A stretch of DNA of 64,000 nucleotides from Lachnobacterium bovis DSM 14045 (GCF_900107245.1 NZ_FNPG01000006.1:6291-70290), one strand, 5' to 3'. Shown: positions 18,143 to 27,045, counted from the stretch's first letter. Made by a program: numbers and translations. Notes: a model not told the origin generated them from the letters alone.

Positions 18143-19645
18143 ATGACAGAAATAGTAGGTATTAGGTTTAGAAACGCGGGGAAAATTTATTATTTCGCTA
18201 CAGCAGGTTTTCAGTTGGAGCCACCAATGCATGTAATAGTAGAAACTGCAAGAGGAATAGAAATGGGAACGGTTCTATTAGGAAATAGAGAAGTAGAAGA
18301 TGAAAAAGTGGTTCAACCATTAAAACCCGTTATTAGAATTGCAACAGAAGAAGATGACTTAATAGTAGAAGAAAATAAAAGAAAAGAAAAAGAAGCTTTC
18401 GTAATCTGTAAAGAAAAGATAGAAAAGCACGGCTTAGAAATGAAATTAGTTGATGCAGAGTATACTTTTGACAATAATAAATTGTTGTTTTATTTTACAG
18501 CAGATGGAAGAATTGACTTTAGAGAACTCGTAAAAGATTTGGCAGCAATTTTTAGAACAAGAATTGAGTTGAGACAGATTGGTGTTCGAGATGAAGCAAA
18601 AATTATGGGTGGAATAGGAATTTGTGGTAGAGAATTATGTTGTAAAACCTTTTTATTTGATTTTGCACCAGTATCGATAAAAATGGCAAAAGAACAGAAT
18701 TTATCATTAAATCCTGCAAAAATTTCTGGTGTATGCGGAAGACTTATGTGTTGTCTAAAAAATGAACAAGAAACATATGAGTATTTGAATAGTAAATTAC
18801 CGGTTGTTGGTGATATTGTAACAACTTATGATGGCTTTAAGGGAGAAGTTACAGGCATGAGTGTTTTACGACAAACTGTAAAAGTTTTGGTGGAAAACGG
18901 TGATGTAAAAGAGTTACGTGACTATAAAGTTGATGAAATCTCATTTAAATCAACAAAGAAAAAAGTTGTAAAAGTTACTGAAGAAGAACTTGCAGAATTA
19001 AAGGATTTAGAAGATACTGAAGAGAAAACAATAGAAACTTCTAATTCAAATAAAAAGAATAAAAAAGAAAAAAAGGACAAGAAAAAAAATCAAGAAAAGC
19101 AGCAAGAGAAAAAAGCAGAACAAAAAAATGATAGCTTTTTTGAAAATAAAAATGAGAATAAATTTTTCTCAGAAACAAAGCGTAAAGAGAAGGCAATTGA
19201 AAATGTAGCTGAGAAAATAAAGAATATCAAAAAAGACGAATTTGATATAAATATTCCAATTAAACCACAGATAAATGAAATTTTTGAAGAAGAATCTAAG
19301 ATTTTTTCTGAGGAAAATAAGAAAAATCATTCAAGAAAAAAAACAAGAGGTGATCGTCGCTTAAGAAATAAAAATATGAAGCAGGATTACAACTCTTCTG
19401 ATTCAGAAAATACTAACGGTGGTTATCATAATACTTGGGGCAAGAGTTATTCAAATCATGAAGAAAACGATTTTGCACCAAATAAAACAAAACATCGCTA
19501 TAGAAAGAATCCTAATAACAAAGGAAAGAAAAATAGCGATACAAATGAGAAATTTTCAAAGGGTGGGAAACCATCACATCGTGGAAAAAAAGAATTCCAT
19601 GGAAAAAATAAGAAAAATTTTCGTAATAACAAGCGAGAGGATTAA
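18143..19645 (+). CDS. ricT: RicT (YaaT/PSP1-domain) protein with long basic tail
   Basis: In Bacillus, RicT works with RicA and RicF in RNase Y-dependent mRNA maturation and in development. Start ATG 18143 follows AAGGAGAATTAAA at the end of holB. The conserved part is about residues 1-275: the PSP1 domain, DEAKIMGGIGICGRELCC and GVCGRLMCC, whose cysteines fit the iron-sulphur ligands of the Ric complex. The protein runs to 500 residues. The last 220 or so are a Lys/Asn/Glu low-complexity tail that Bacillus YaaT lacks and that could bind RNA. Confidence 0.9.
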   Translation: MTEIVGIRFRNAGKIYYFATAGFQLEPPMHVIVETARGIEMGTVLLGNREVEDEKVVQPLKPVIRIATEEDDLIVEENKRKEKEAFVICKEKIEKHGLEMKLVDAEYTFDNNKLLFYFTADGRIDFRELVKDLAAIFRTRIELRQIGVRDEAKIMGGIGICGRELCCKTFLFDFAPVSIKMAKEQNLSLNPAKISGVCGRLMCCLKNEQETYEYLNSKLPVVGDIVTTYDGFKGEVTGMSVLRQTVKVLVENGDVKELRDYKVDEISFKSTKKKVVKVTEEELAELKDLEDTEEKTIETSNSNKKNKKEKKDKKKNQEKQQEKKAEQKNDSFFENKNENKFFSETKRKEKAIENVAEKIKNIKKDEFDINIPIKPQINEIFEEESKIFSEENKKNHSRKKTRGDRRLRNKNMKQDYNSSDSENTNGGYHNTWGKSYSNHEENDFAPNKTKHRYRKNPNNKGKKNSDTNEKFSKGGKPSHRGKKEFHGKNKKNFRNNKRED

Positions 19646-19651
19646 ACAAAA

Positions 19652-20395
19652 ATGATAGAAAATACATTTATCCATGAAAACGAAAGGGTAGATGATTTAC
19701 AAAGAAAAGGCTATAAGATTATTCAAGATAAAAATAGATTTTGTTTCGGGATGGATGCAGTTTTGTTATCTGCATTTGCCCGAGCAAAAGAAAACGCCAG
19801 GGTTATTGATTTAGGAACGGGTACGGGAATTATTCCTATTCTTATGGAAGCAAGAGGCTATGGTAGAGAGTTTTATGGCTTAGAAATTCAAAAAGATAGT
19901 GCAGATATGGCAAGCAGAAGTGTTAAGCTTAATGCCTTAGAAGATAAGATACATATTATAGAAGGTGATATAAAAGATGTTTCGAGTCGTTTTGGAGCAT
20001 CTTCTTTTGATGTTGTAACATCTAATCCACCATATATGATAGGGCAACATGGTTTACAAAACGGAAATGATGCTAAAACAATTGCGCGTCATGAGGTGCT
20101 TTGTAATTTAGAAGATTTACTACGAGAAAGCGCAAGACTATTAAAACCTAAGGGAAAATTATATATGGTTCATAGACCATTTAGACTAGCAGAAATTTTA
20201 AGTGAAATGGTTAAGTATCGTATTGAACCTAAAAGAATAAGATTAGTTTATCCGTATGTTGACAAAGAACCAAATATGGTTTTGATAGAAGGTGTCAGAG
20301 GTGCAAAAAGTAGAATGACAGTTGAACCTCCACTTATTGTTTATAACAAAGACGGAAGTTATACTAATGAAATTTTAGATATTTATAATAATTAG
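19652..20395 (+). CDS. tRNA1(Val) (adenine-N6-)-methyltransferase TrmN6/YabB type
   Basis: A 247-residue N6-adenine methyltransferase. It carries the start QRKGYKIIQDKNRFCFGMDAVLLSAFA typical of YabB/YfiC. The SAM motif is DLGTGTGIIPI (about 53-63) and the amino-methyltransferase NPPY motif lies in VVTSNPPYM (about 124-132). It begins 7 nt after ricT, in the conserved ricT-yabB-rsmI order. The tRNA target is inferred from the family. Confidence 0.88.
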   Translation: MIENTFIHENERVDDLQRKGYKIIQDKNRFCFGMDAVLLSAFARAKENARVIDLGTGTGIIPILMEARGYGREFYGLEIQKDSADMASRSVKLNALEDKIHIIEGDIKDVSSRFGASSFDVVTSNPPYMIGQHGLQNGNDAKTIARHEVLCNLEDLLRESARLLKPKGKLYMVHRPFRLAEILSEMVKYRIEPKRIRLVYPYVDKEPNMVLIEGVRGAKSRMTVEPPLIVYNKDGSYTNEILDIYNN

Positions 20396-20408
20396 AAAGA
20401 GAGATTGT

Positions 20409-21254
20409 ATGATAGGAACATTATATTTGTGTGCAACTCCAATTGGTAATTTAGAAGATATAACATTTAGAGTTTTAAGAACTTTAAATGAAGTAGACTT
20501 AATTGCAGCAGAAGATACACGTAATTCGATTAAGCTATTAAACCATTTTGAAATAAAAACTCCGATGACAAGTTATCATGAGTTTAATAAAATTGAAAAA
20601 GCATATTATTTAGTTGAAAAGCTAAAAGAAGGAAAAAATATTGCATTAATAACAGATGCTGGTACTCCGGGAATTTCTGATCCAGGTGAAGATATAGTGA
20701 GGATTTGTTATGAGCAAGGTGTTCCTGTTACATCTTTACCTGGCGCAGTCGCATGCGTAACAGCACTTACAATGTCAGGACAAAAAACAAGAAGATTTGC
20801 ATTTGAAGCTTTCTTGCCAAGAGATAAAAAACAAAGAGTGCAGGTTCTTGAAGAATTAAAAAACGAAACAAGGACTATAATTATTTATGAAGCACCTCAT
20901 CATTTGGTAAAAACAATAGAGCAGCTAAAAGAATATTTAGGAAATCGAAATCTTACCATTTGCAAAGAATTAACAAAAAAACACGAGACAAAGGTTCGAA
21001 CAACATTTGATGATTTGTTAGAGTATTATAAAGAAAATTCACCCCGTGGAGAGTATGTGATGGTTATAGCTGGTCGAGAATTCGAAGATATAATTAAAGA
21101 TAAGCAAAATGAATGGAAAGAAATGTCAATCCAGGAACATATGGATTATTACGAAAAACAAGGTGTAGATCATAAAGAAGCTATGAAAAAAGTAGCAAAA
21201 GATCGTGGAATGAAAAAAAGAGATGTTTATCAATCATTGCTTGAAGATAAATAA
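20409..21254 (+). CDS. rsmI: 16S rRNA (cytidine1402-2'-O)-methyltransferase RsmI
   Basis: A 281-residue tetrapyrrole-methylase-fold enzyme that modifies C1402 in the ribosomal decoding centre. It begins MIGTLYLCATPIGNLEDIT, the family hallmark. AEDTRNSIKLLNHF, ALITDAGTPGISDPG and the conserved PGAVACVTAL follow. The C-terminal helical domain (ending KKRDVYQSLLEDK) is present. It is the last gene of the holB operon. Confidence 0.95.
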   Translation: MIGTLYLCATPIGNLEDITFRVLRTLNEVDLIAAEDTRNSIKLLNHFEIKTPMTSYHEFNKIEKAYYLVEKLKEGKNIALITDAGTPGISDPGEDIVRICYEQGVPVTSLPGAVACVTALTMSGQKTRRFAFEAFLPRDKKQRVQVLEELKNETRTIIIYEAPHHLVKTIEQLKEYLGNRNLTICKELTKKHETKVRTTFDDLLEYYKENSPRGEYVMVIAGREFEDIIKDKQNEWKEMSIQEHMDYYEKQGVDHKEAMKKVAKDRGMKKRDVYQSLLEDK

Positions 21255-21346
21255 ATTGTAGGAATATTCGAGTTGTATAAATATTTTTTAAGAAGGTTAA
21301 AAGTTTGAAATTATATAATTTTTGAAGATATATAAAGATTTCAAAG

Positions 21347-21375
21347 TTGACAGCACGAAAATAAAGTAGTACAAT
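21347..21375 (+). promoter_or_regulatory. Promoter for tRNA-fMet
   Basis: Perfect TTGACA at 21347-21352 and TACAAT at 21370-21375, with a 17-bp spacer. Confidence 0.88.
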
Positions 21376-21395
21376 ATGTTTGTTGAGGTTGATAA

Positions 21396-21468
21396 CGCGG
21401 GATGGAGCAATTGGAAGCTCGTCGGGCTCATAACCCGAAGGTTATAGGTTCAAGTCCTATTCCCGCAA
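21396..21468 (+). tRNA. Initiator tRNA-fMet (anticodon CAT)
   Basis: A 73-nt cloverleaf with anticodon loop CTCATAA. The C1 x A72 mismatch (CGCGGGA against TCCCGCA) and three consecutive G-C pairs in the anticodon stem (CGGG/CCCG) identify the initiator rather than the elongator. The CCA end is not encoded. It is a single-gene unit with its own promoter and terminator. Confidence 0.95.
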
Positions 21469-21473
21469 CTATG

Positions 21474-21502
21474 AGTGGCTTTTCTAAGGCCACTTTTTTT
21501 TT
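21474..21502 (+). terminator. Terminator after tRNA-fMet
   Basis: AGTGGC (21474-21479) pairs with GCCACT (21489-21494), followed by eight T. Confidence 0.85.
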
Positions 21503-21634
21503 GTGAAAAGTGAATATTTTAAATAATATGTGTTTGAAAGTAGATACACAAATTGTTCACACAGACAGGTTAAGTCCATGTTAGAATTGTCGTAAGAAGG
21601 CATTATTTAACAAAAACAAAAATTGGAGGAAATA

Positions 21635-22282
21635 ATGAAAAATTTACTGATTATAGGAATGGGAAGATTTGGACACCATCTCTGTAATAATTTAATAAAG
21701 CTAGACAATAATGTAACTATAGTAGATAAAGAAGAAGCAAATGTTACAGATATGATGTATAAAGTAGGTAATGTACAAATTGGAGATTGTACTATTCCTA
21801 AAGTAGTTAAATCACTTAATTTAGAGAAATTTGATATTGTATTTGTTTGTATTGGAACAAGTTTTCAAAATAGTTTAGAAGTTACCTCTCTAATTAAAGA
21901 GATGGGAGCAAAATACGTAATTAGTAAGGCAAATAGAGATGTTCAGGCGAAATTCTTATTGAAAAATGGAGCTGATGAGGTAATCTATCCAGATAGAGAT
22001 TTGGCATTTAATCTAGCAAAAAGATGTAGTACAAATCATGTTTTTGATTATATGGAATTGACAGAAGATTATTCTTTATATGAAATTGAACCATTAGCAG
22101 ATTGGCTTGGAAAAACAATTAAAGAGGTTGGAATCAGACAAAACTATAGTATTACAATTATTGGAATTAGAAATGAAGAAGGTACAGATGTATTACCATC
22201 AGCAGAGTACAGATTCAATAATAAAGATCATTTGATAGTAATCGGTCGTCAAAATGATATTGAGCCAATGCTTGGTAACTAG
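21635..22282 (+). CDS. TrkA/KtrA-type potassium-uptake regulatory protein
   Basis: A cytoplasmic RCK protein that gates a Trk/Ktr potassium channel on nucleotide binding. ATG 21635, behind TTGGAGGAAATA, is the start, giving 215 residues. The Rossmann motif GMGRFGHHLC is at about residues 8-17 and the acidic end of beta-2 is VDKEE. The RCK-C domain begins near residue 135. No membrane partner (TrkH/KtrB) is next to it in this window, so the channel must be encoded elsewhere. Confidence 0.9.
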   Translation: MKNLLIIGMGRFGHHLCNNLIKLDNNVTIVDKEEANVTDMMYKVGNVQIGDCTIPKVVKSLNLEKFDIVFVCIGTSFQNSLEVTSLIKEMGAKYVISKANRDVQAKFLLKNGADEVIYPDRDLAFNLAKRCSTNHVFDYMELTEDYSLYEIEPLADWLGKTIKEVGIRQNYSITIIGIRNEEGTDVLPSAEYRFNNKDHLIVIGRQNDIEPMLGN

Positions 22283-22380
22283 CATACTAGTTAAGTAATT
22301 GTTTTTATTGATTGGATTTATTCAATAAATAAACGATAAAACTACGATAGTATAAATATTAAGGAAAATGCAAAAAAATA

Positions 22381-22408
22381 AGCCCATATAAATTATATTA
22401 TATGGGCT
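22381..22408. terminator. Convergent terminator between trkA-like and DUF951 genes
   Basis: Perfect stem AGCCCATATA (22381-22390) and TATATGGGCT (22399-22408) with an 8-nt loop, flanked by A-rich and weak T-rich sequence. Confidence 0.7.
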
Positions 22409-22432
22409 AAATTTATTTAAGCAATTATATAA

Positions 22433-22624
22433 TTAATCATTTTTATGTCTAAGACCGCGAGTGTTTTTAACAACGCTTTTTCTGTCTATCATAATTTGGT
22501 GTCCGCATCCTATGCATTTTAGTCTAAAATCAGCACCAACTCGTAGAATTTCCCATTCAAAACTGCCGCAGGGATGCTTCTTCTTAAGCTTAACGATATC
22601 GCCTACTTCGTATTTGTATTCCAT
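22433..22624 (-). CDS. DUF951 (YyzM-like) small protein
   Basis: A 63-residue protein starting at ATG 22624, because GGAGG lies 6-10 nt upstream within the longer alternative frame. Sequence YEVGDIVKLKKKHPCGSFEWEI then RLKCIGCGHQIMIDR matches DUF951, an SH3-like small protein with three conserved Cys. Its function is unknown. In Bacillus the homologue lies near rpsF and the origin, as here. Confidence 0.85.
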   Translation of the reverse strand: MEYKYEVGDIVKLKKKHPCGSFEWEILRVGADFRLKCIGCGHQIMIDRKSVVKNTRGLRHKND

Positions 22625-22814
22625 AAAAACCTCCATAAAGAATTAAGTTAATAGTTGAAAATATGATATCACAAACTTATTTTTATTTCTATCAAAATAG
22701 TCTATTATTTTCTAAAAAAAATCAGTCTAAATTTCAAGGTTAATTTATTCTAGATTTAATTCTAAAAAAATAACCCCTATTTTGGGAAAACTATATTTGT
22801 AAAAAATCGTCAAA

Positions 22815-23546
22815 TTATAGAGAGTCAATATCCAATTGTGAAAATACGTTACCTAGACCATCATTTATGCATAAATTGGCATTGCTATCGGCAGAAGTAG
22901 GTGTTTTGTTAATAAGAACAAGTTTGTTTCCGCGATAATAATAGATTAAATTGGCAGCTGGATAAACTGTAAGAGATGTACCACCAATAATAAGCATATC
23001 AGCTTTTGATAGGTCATGAATGGCATTTTTTAGAGTAGAATCGTCTAAACCTTCCTCATAAAGAACAACATCTGGTTTAATAATTCCGCCACATTCATCA
23101 CAAAGCGGAACATCTTTAGAAGACAAAATTGTTTCAAGAGGAAAGAATTTGTGGCATTTTTCACAGTAATTTCTTAGAGTGCTACCATGAAGTTCTAGAA
23201 CTCGTTTGCTTCCAGCTTTTTGATGAAGACCATCAATGTTTTGCGTGATTACAGAAGTGAGTTTTCCTTTCTCCTCAAGCTTTGCAAGAACTTTGTGAGT
23301 TATATTAGGTTCAACATCAGGGCAAAGCATTTTAGCCCTGTAAAATTTATAGAACTCAGCGGTATTTTTGCGGAAAAAAGTGTGGCTAAGGATGGTTTCA
23401 GGTGGATAATCGTACTGTTGGTTATATAAACCATCGACACTTCTAAAATCAGGAATGCCACTTTCAGTAGAAACACCGGCCCCACCAAAAAATACAATTG
23501 AATGAGATTCCTTAATCCAGTTAGATAAAATTTCTATTTTGTTCAT
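22815..23546 (-). CDS. NAD-dependent protein deacylase (sirtuin, Sir2/CobB class)
   Basis: Removes acetyl or acyl groups from protein lysines using NAD. The 243-residue form starts at ATG 23546 behind GGAGGG. NAD-binding GGAGVSTESGIPDFRS (about 21-36), the catalytic TQNIDGLHQKAG and ELHG His, and a four-Cys zinc site (CEKC and CDEC) are all present, so it should be active. The leftward gene stands apart from the flanking rightward operons. Confidence 0.94.
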   Translation of the reverse strand: MNKIEILSNWIKESHSIVFFGGAGVSTESGIPDFRSVDGLYNQQYDYPPETILSHTFFRKNTAEFYKFYRAKMLCPDVEPNITHKVLAKLEEKGKLTSVITQNIDGLHQKAGSKRVLELHGSTLRNYCEKCHKFFPLETILSSKDVPLCDECGGIIKPDVVLYEEGLDDSTLKNAIHDLSKADMLIIGGTSLTVYPAANLIYYYRGNKLVLINKTPTSADSNANLCINDGLGNVFSQLDIDSL

Positions 23547-23561
23547 AAATAAGCCCTCCAT

Positions 23562-24007
23562 TTATAAAAATTTTTTTGTGTTAAGAGTTATGATTTATGT
23601 AAAAAAATGTCATAATAATTCTATAATAAAATTCTATAATAAATTACATTATAGTCTTTTGATTAAAAAAATATATCACACTTTTCTAAAAAGGATAATT
23701 TAAGTTTGTATTAAGGTTAAATTAAAAAAAATACGATATTGTAAATCTGAGTTTGCTGATTTATAAAAAATGGAAAAAAGAAATCAAAAATTATAAAAAA
23801 TAAACTCTTTATAAATATTATAAAGCATTTATAAATAATATGATTACTTAATTTATAAATAAAAAACTATAAAAATAAAATTGCGTATTAATTCACAAAA
23901 AATAAGGGGGTTATATTTAGATTAAACTTTTAAAAAATCATAAATGTTTATAATTTAAAAATGAAAAAGATATTTGAAAAACAAAGTAAAAATATCCCAA
24001 AAATCAC
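23562..24007. other. Gene-free A+T-rich stretch upstream of rpsF
   Basis: About 450 bp made almost only of A and T with no credible open frame, RNA gene or strong hairpin. It separates the divergent sirtuin gene and the rpsF operon. A promoter for the sirtuin gene is probably here but no convincing hexamer pair stands out. Confidence 0.5.
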
Positions 24008-24036
24008 TTGCAAATCAAATAAAAACATGGTATCAT
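24008..24036 (+). promoter_or_regulatory. Promoter of the rpsF-ssb-rpsR operon
   Basis: TTGCAA at 24008-24013 and TATCAT at 24031-24036 with a 17-bp spacer. A second TATAAT at 24049-24054 has no matching -35 element. Confidence 0.65.
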
Positions 24037-24060
24037 TTATTCTCGTGGTATAATAAATTT

Positions 24061-24113
24061 TCCTTGTTCACGAAATGTCGTGAGCCAGAGACCAGAAGGA
24101 GGTAAAGAATCGC
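24061..24113 (+). promoter_or_regulatory. Structured rpsF leader, candidate S6:S18 autoregulatory site
   Basis: A 7-bp hairpin (TTCACGA 24067-24073 with TCGTGAG 24078-24084) is enclosed by TCCTT (24061-24065) pairing with AAGGA (24096-24100). The outer strand AAGGA is part of the AAGGAGG ribosome site of rpsF, so folding would hide it. Many bacteria control rpsF through an S6:S18-binding leader. The CCG signature of that motif is not obvious here, so the assignment is tentative. Confidence 0.45.
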
Positions 24114-24404
24114 ATGAATAAATATGAATTAGCACTCGTTGTAAGTGCAAAGATCGAAGATGATGCGAGAACAGCAACTGTAGAAAAAGCAAAAGAGTAC
24201 ATCACACGTGCAGGCGGTGCTGTTACAGAAGTTGAAGAATGGGGCAAAAAAAGATTAGCTTACGAAATTCAGAAAATGAACGAAGCTTTCTACTACTTCA
24301 TTCAGTTCGAGGCAGAATCTAATGTTCCAGCTTTAGTAGAGCAGGATGTTCGTATTATGGACAATGTTCTTCGTTTCTTATGCGTTAGAAAAGACGAGGC
24401 ATAA
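24114..24404 (+). CDS. rpsF: 30S ribosomal protein S6
   Basis: A 96-residue protein, MNKYELALVVSAKIED at the start and GGAVTEVEEWGKKRLAYEIQK in the middle, as in all bacterial S6. It binds 16S rRNA together with S18, encoded two genes downstream. A strong AAGGAGG ribosome site precedes the ATG. First gene of the rpsF-ssb-rpsR operon. Confidence 0.97.
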   Translation: MNKYELALVVSAKIEDDARTATVEKAKEYITRAGGAVTEVEEWGKKRLAYEIQKMNEAFYYFIQFEAESNVPALVEQDVRIMDNVLRFLCVRKDEA

Positions 24405-24416
24405 AAAGGAGATTAT

Positions 24417-24869
24417 ATGAATAAAGTAATTCTTATGGGACGCTTAACCAGAGATGCAGAAATCCGTTATTCTCAAGGTGAAAGCTCAAGTGCAGTTGCA
24501 AGATTCACTCTTGCAGTAGACCGAAGATTTAGAAGAAATAATGAGGAGCAGACAGCAGATTTCATAAATTGTGTATCTTTCGGAAAGACAGCAGAATTTA
24601 TGGAAAGATTTGGACACAAGGGCGTTAAATTTGTCGTTGAAGGTCGAATCCAAACTGGAAGCTATACCAATAAAGATGGCCAGAGAGTATATACTACTGA
24701 TGTTGTTGTTGAACAAGTTGAGTTTGCTGAGAGCAAAAGCACAAGTGATAACAATGTTGGTGGAGGATATAATCAACAGCCATTTAAACCATCACCAAGC
24801 CAAGCAGCTCCAAGTGAAGGTTTTATGGAAATTCCTGATGGAATTGAAGAAGAATTACCATTTAATTAG
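24417..24869 (+). CDS. ssb: Single-stranded DNA-binding protein
   Basis: Coats single-stranded DNA in replication and repair. A 150-residue protein with the OB fold MNKVILMGRLTRDAEIRYSQ, then VKFVVEGRIQTGSYTNKDGQRVYTTDVV. A Gln/Pro-rich flexible linker and the acidic C-terminal tip IPDGIEEELPFN, which recruits partner proteins, follow. It lies between rpsF and rpsR, the classic Firmicute order. Confidence 0.97.
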   Translation: MNKVILMGRLTRDAEIRYSQGESSSAVARFTLAVDRRFRRNNEEQTADFINCVSFGKTAEFMERFGHKGVKFVVEGRIQTGSYTNKDGQRVYTTDVVVEQVEFAESKSTSDNNVGGGYNQQPFKPSPSQAAPSEGFMEIPDGIEEELPFN

Positions 24870-24900
24870 TAGATTTACAATTTAAAAGGAGGTAACTAAG

Positions 24901-25152
24901 ATGGCTTACAATAAAGGCGAAGGTTCTTCAAAGAGAAGACCAATGCGTAGAAGAAAAAAAGTTTGTGTTTTCTGTGGAAAAGACAATGTCATTGATTACA
25001 AAGATACAAACAAATTAAAGAGATATATCTCTGAAAGAGGTAAAATTCTTCCTCGTCGTATCACAGGTAACTGTGCTAAACACCAGAGAGCTCTTACAGT
25101 AGCAATCAAGAGAGCACGTCATTTAGCAATGATGCCATACGTTTGCGAATAA
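24901..25152 (+). CDS. rpsR: 30S ribosomal protein S18
   Basis: An 83-residue protein with a basic N-terminus ([19 protein letters not shown]) and the core [22 protein letters not shown]. The Cys pair CVFCG gives it the zinc-ribbon-like C+ form. The start is behind AAAGGAGGTAACTAAG. Last gene of the operon, followed by a terminator. Confidence 0.97.
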   Translation: MAYNKGEGSSKRRPMRRRKKVCVFCGKDNVIDYKDTNKLKRYISERGKILPRRITGNCAKHQRALTVAIKRARHLAMMPYVCE

Positions 25153-25181
25153 TTTTTAGATAATTAAATATCTAATTTTTG

Positions 25182-25264
25182 AAACACTTCTTAAGTACAG
25201 ATTTATTATTTCGGTTAAAGTTGATTTGATTGAAATATAGATGCTTGCTTAAGGAGTGTTTTTT
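25182..25264 (+). terminator. Terminator of the rpsF operon
   Basis: A 14-bp stem with a single T-G wobble (25182-25195 with 25248-25261), a 52-nt loop and a T-run. Confidence 0.75.
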
Positions 25265-25543
25265 GTTTTGGGAAAAAGAGATGAAAAAAGCAAAGTGAAA
25301 TCCAAGAGAATGGCAAGAGAAAAGAAGTTGAAAGATATATTTGCAAAAAAAATCCCAGTTTAGTACTGAGAATATAAAAATAGTTTAAATATGATATTAA
25401 TAAAATAAAAACAATTATAAACAATAAGAAAAAATAATTCCTAAAACAAAATTGTTTTTTATAATGAAAAACAACCAAAATGTTTAATAATTGTTTTCAT
25501 AAAAAGGTATTTGTTGTGTAAACCATGTAATAAAAAGGAAGAG

Positions 25544-25691
25544 AGGGACCGTCATTAAATGACTGTCCCTTATATATATTAGGAATTATATTATGAAAAA
25601 AGCTTTTTAAGTGGCTTCATTACATGAAGCTAATTTGAAAAATTGGTTTTTCAAATCTTTATCAAAAAGTTTCGTGTTGTTTTCTCAACAC
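25544..25691. other. Run of five hairpins between rpsR and the PucR-type gene
   Basis: Five inverted repeats occur within 148 bp. (1) 25544-25570: AGGGAC then GTCAT/ATGAC then GTCCCT. (2) AAAAAGCTTTTT at 25597-25608. (3) GCTTCAT-TAC-ATGAAGC at 25614-25630. (4) TTTGAAAAA-TTGG-TTTTTCAAA at 25634-25655. (5) GTGTTG/CAACAC at 25674-25691. None has a strong terminal T-run. The first hairpin resembles REP-type palindromes with a GGGAC...GTCCC stem. The rest of the 685-bp gap (25265-25540) is A+T rich without credible genes. Confidence 0.6.
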
Positions 25692-25837
25692 AATATATAA
25701 TATCATATTTATGAAAACATCCAATGGATTTCGATAATAAAAAGAAATGTCGATATATGTACTGGGAGCACAAAAAATGCTATAATAAGGACAAGTGTTT
25801 TTTGTACACGGAAAAATTACATTTTTGAGGTGATTAT

Positions 25838-26989
25838 ATGGGATATACAATTGAAGATATGATGTTAGTATGTAAAAACAGATACAACATGAAGATGATT
25901 GCAGGAAAAAATGGATGGTCTAATTCAATAGTTTGGACACATATGTTAGAAGAAACAACAATTGTGCAAAACTTTTGGGGGAAAGAATTAGCAGTTACAA
26001 CAGGATTGGGATTTAGAACGACAGAATCATTGATGGAACTAGCCAAAGAGATGGTTCGACATCATGGCGCAGGACTAATTTTAAATACAGGACATTATAT
26101 AAAAGAAGTACCGCAAGATTTGATGGATTATTGCGATGAAAATGATTTTCCGTTACTTACAGTTCCACAAGAAATTCATATGGGTGATATGATTAAAGAT
26201 ATTAATATACGAATTTTTTTACAGGATAGTGCTGATGAACAGATTTCGAATGCAATGATTAAGGCAATTGAAGCTCCGGATAATCAGGATGCATACCGAA
26301 AAGAGTTACTGCCTTATTTTGATGTGGATGGATCTTTTCAGGTTGTTTTGATAACTTTACAGGGATTAGACACGATGGATACTGTAGAAAGAAAAAAACT
26401 ATCATATAGAATACAGATGTATTTAGAAAAAATAACGCATAATGGTAATTTCTTTTATTATGATTCTTATTTTGTTTTAGTTGTAAATGATGTACAAAAA
26501 AAGGATTTAGATGAAATCGTTGAAGGAATGCTTAGTCGTGCGCAAAAGAGAATGGTGCAATTTCCACTTTATGTTGGAGTAGGAAGCGAAGTTATTGATA
26601 TCAAAAATCTTTATATAAGTTTTATGAGGGCAAAAGGGGCAGTTAGGATGTCGTTGCGTCATGATGAAAAATTGAAATATTTTGATGATTTGGGATTATT
26701 TAGGTTATTATATTCAGTAAGTGATACTAGTTTATTAATGAATATGAGAGATGAACCCTTAAAACCATTAATTGAATATGATCAAAAGCATAAAGGTAAT
26801 TATGTTGATACCTTAGAGTGTTTTTTAAAGCATAATGGAAGTATTCAAGCTGTGGCGGAGGAAATGTTTACACATAGAAATACAGTGATTTACCGTATTT
26901 CGAATATAAAAAAATTGTTAGATAATGATTTAGCAACACCAGATGAAAGGCTTCCATATCAAATTGCATACTATATAAGAAAGATGTAA
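25838..26989 (+). CDS. PucR-family transcriptional regulator
   Basis: A 383-residue regulator. The N-terminal PucR ligand-sensing domain (about 1-125) contains LEETTIVQNFWGKELAVTTG and FPLLTVPQEI. A degenerate cyclase-like middle domain (about 160-290) and a C-terminal PucR-type helix-turn-helix (about 325-380: TLECFLKHNGSIQAVAEEM then THRNTVIYRISNIKKLL) follow. PucR proteins control purine or amino-acid catabolism. The target here is unknown. The neighbours downstream (NfeD, SPFH) look like membrane-quality genes rather than targets. Confidence 0.88.
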   Translation: MGYTIEDMMLVCKNRYNMKMIAGKNGWSNSIVWTHMLEETTIVQNFWGKELAVTTGLGFRTTESLMELAKEMVRHHGAGLILNTGHYIKEVPQDLMDYCDENDFPLLTVPQEIHMGDMIKDINIRIFLQDSADEQISNAMIKAIEAPDNQDAYRKELLPYFDVDGSFQVVLITLQGLDTMDTVERKKLSYRIQMYLEKITHNGNFFYYDSYFVLVVNDVQKKDLDEIVEGMLSRAQKRMVQFPLYVGVGSEVIDIKNLYISFMRAKGAVRMSLRHDEKLKYFDDLGLFRLLYSVSDTSLLMNMRDEPLKPLIEYDQKHKGNYVDTLECFLKHNGSIQAVAEEMFTHRNTVIYRISNIKKLLDNDLATPDERLPYQIAYYIRKM

Positions 26990-27045
26990 AAATATTTACA
27001 TTCTATTTATTTTATGTTAATGTAAAAAAAAAAGGGGGTTTATCA

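Noticed and set aside
25260-25380. Small basic open frame after rpsR (MAREKKLKDIFAKKIPV)
   Set aside because: Only 17-22 codons, no convincing ribosome site, and composition typical of A-rich noncoding DNA.
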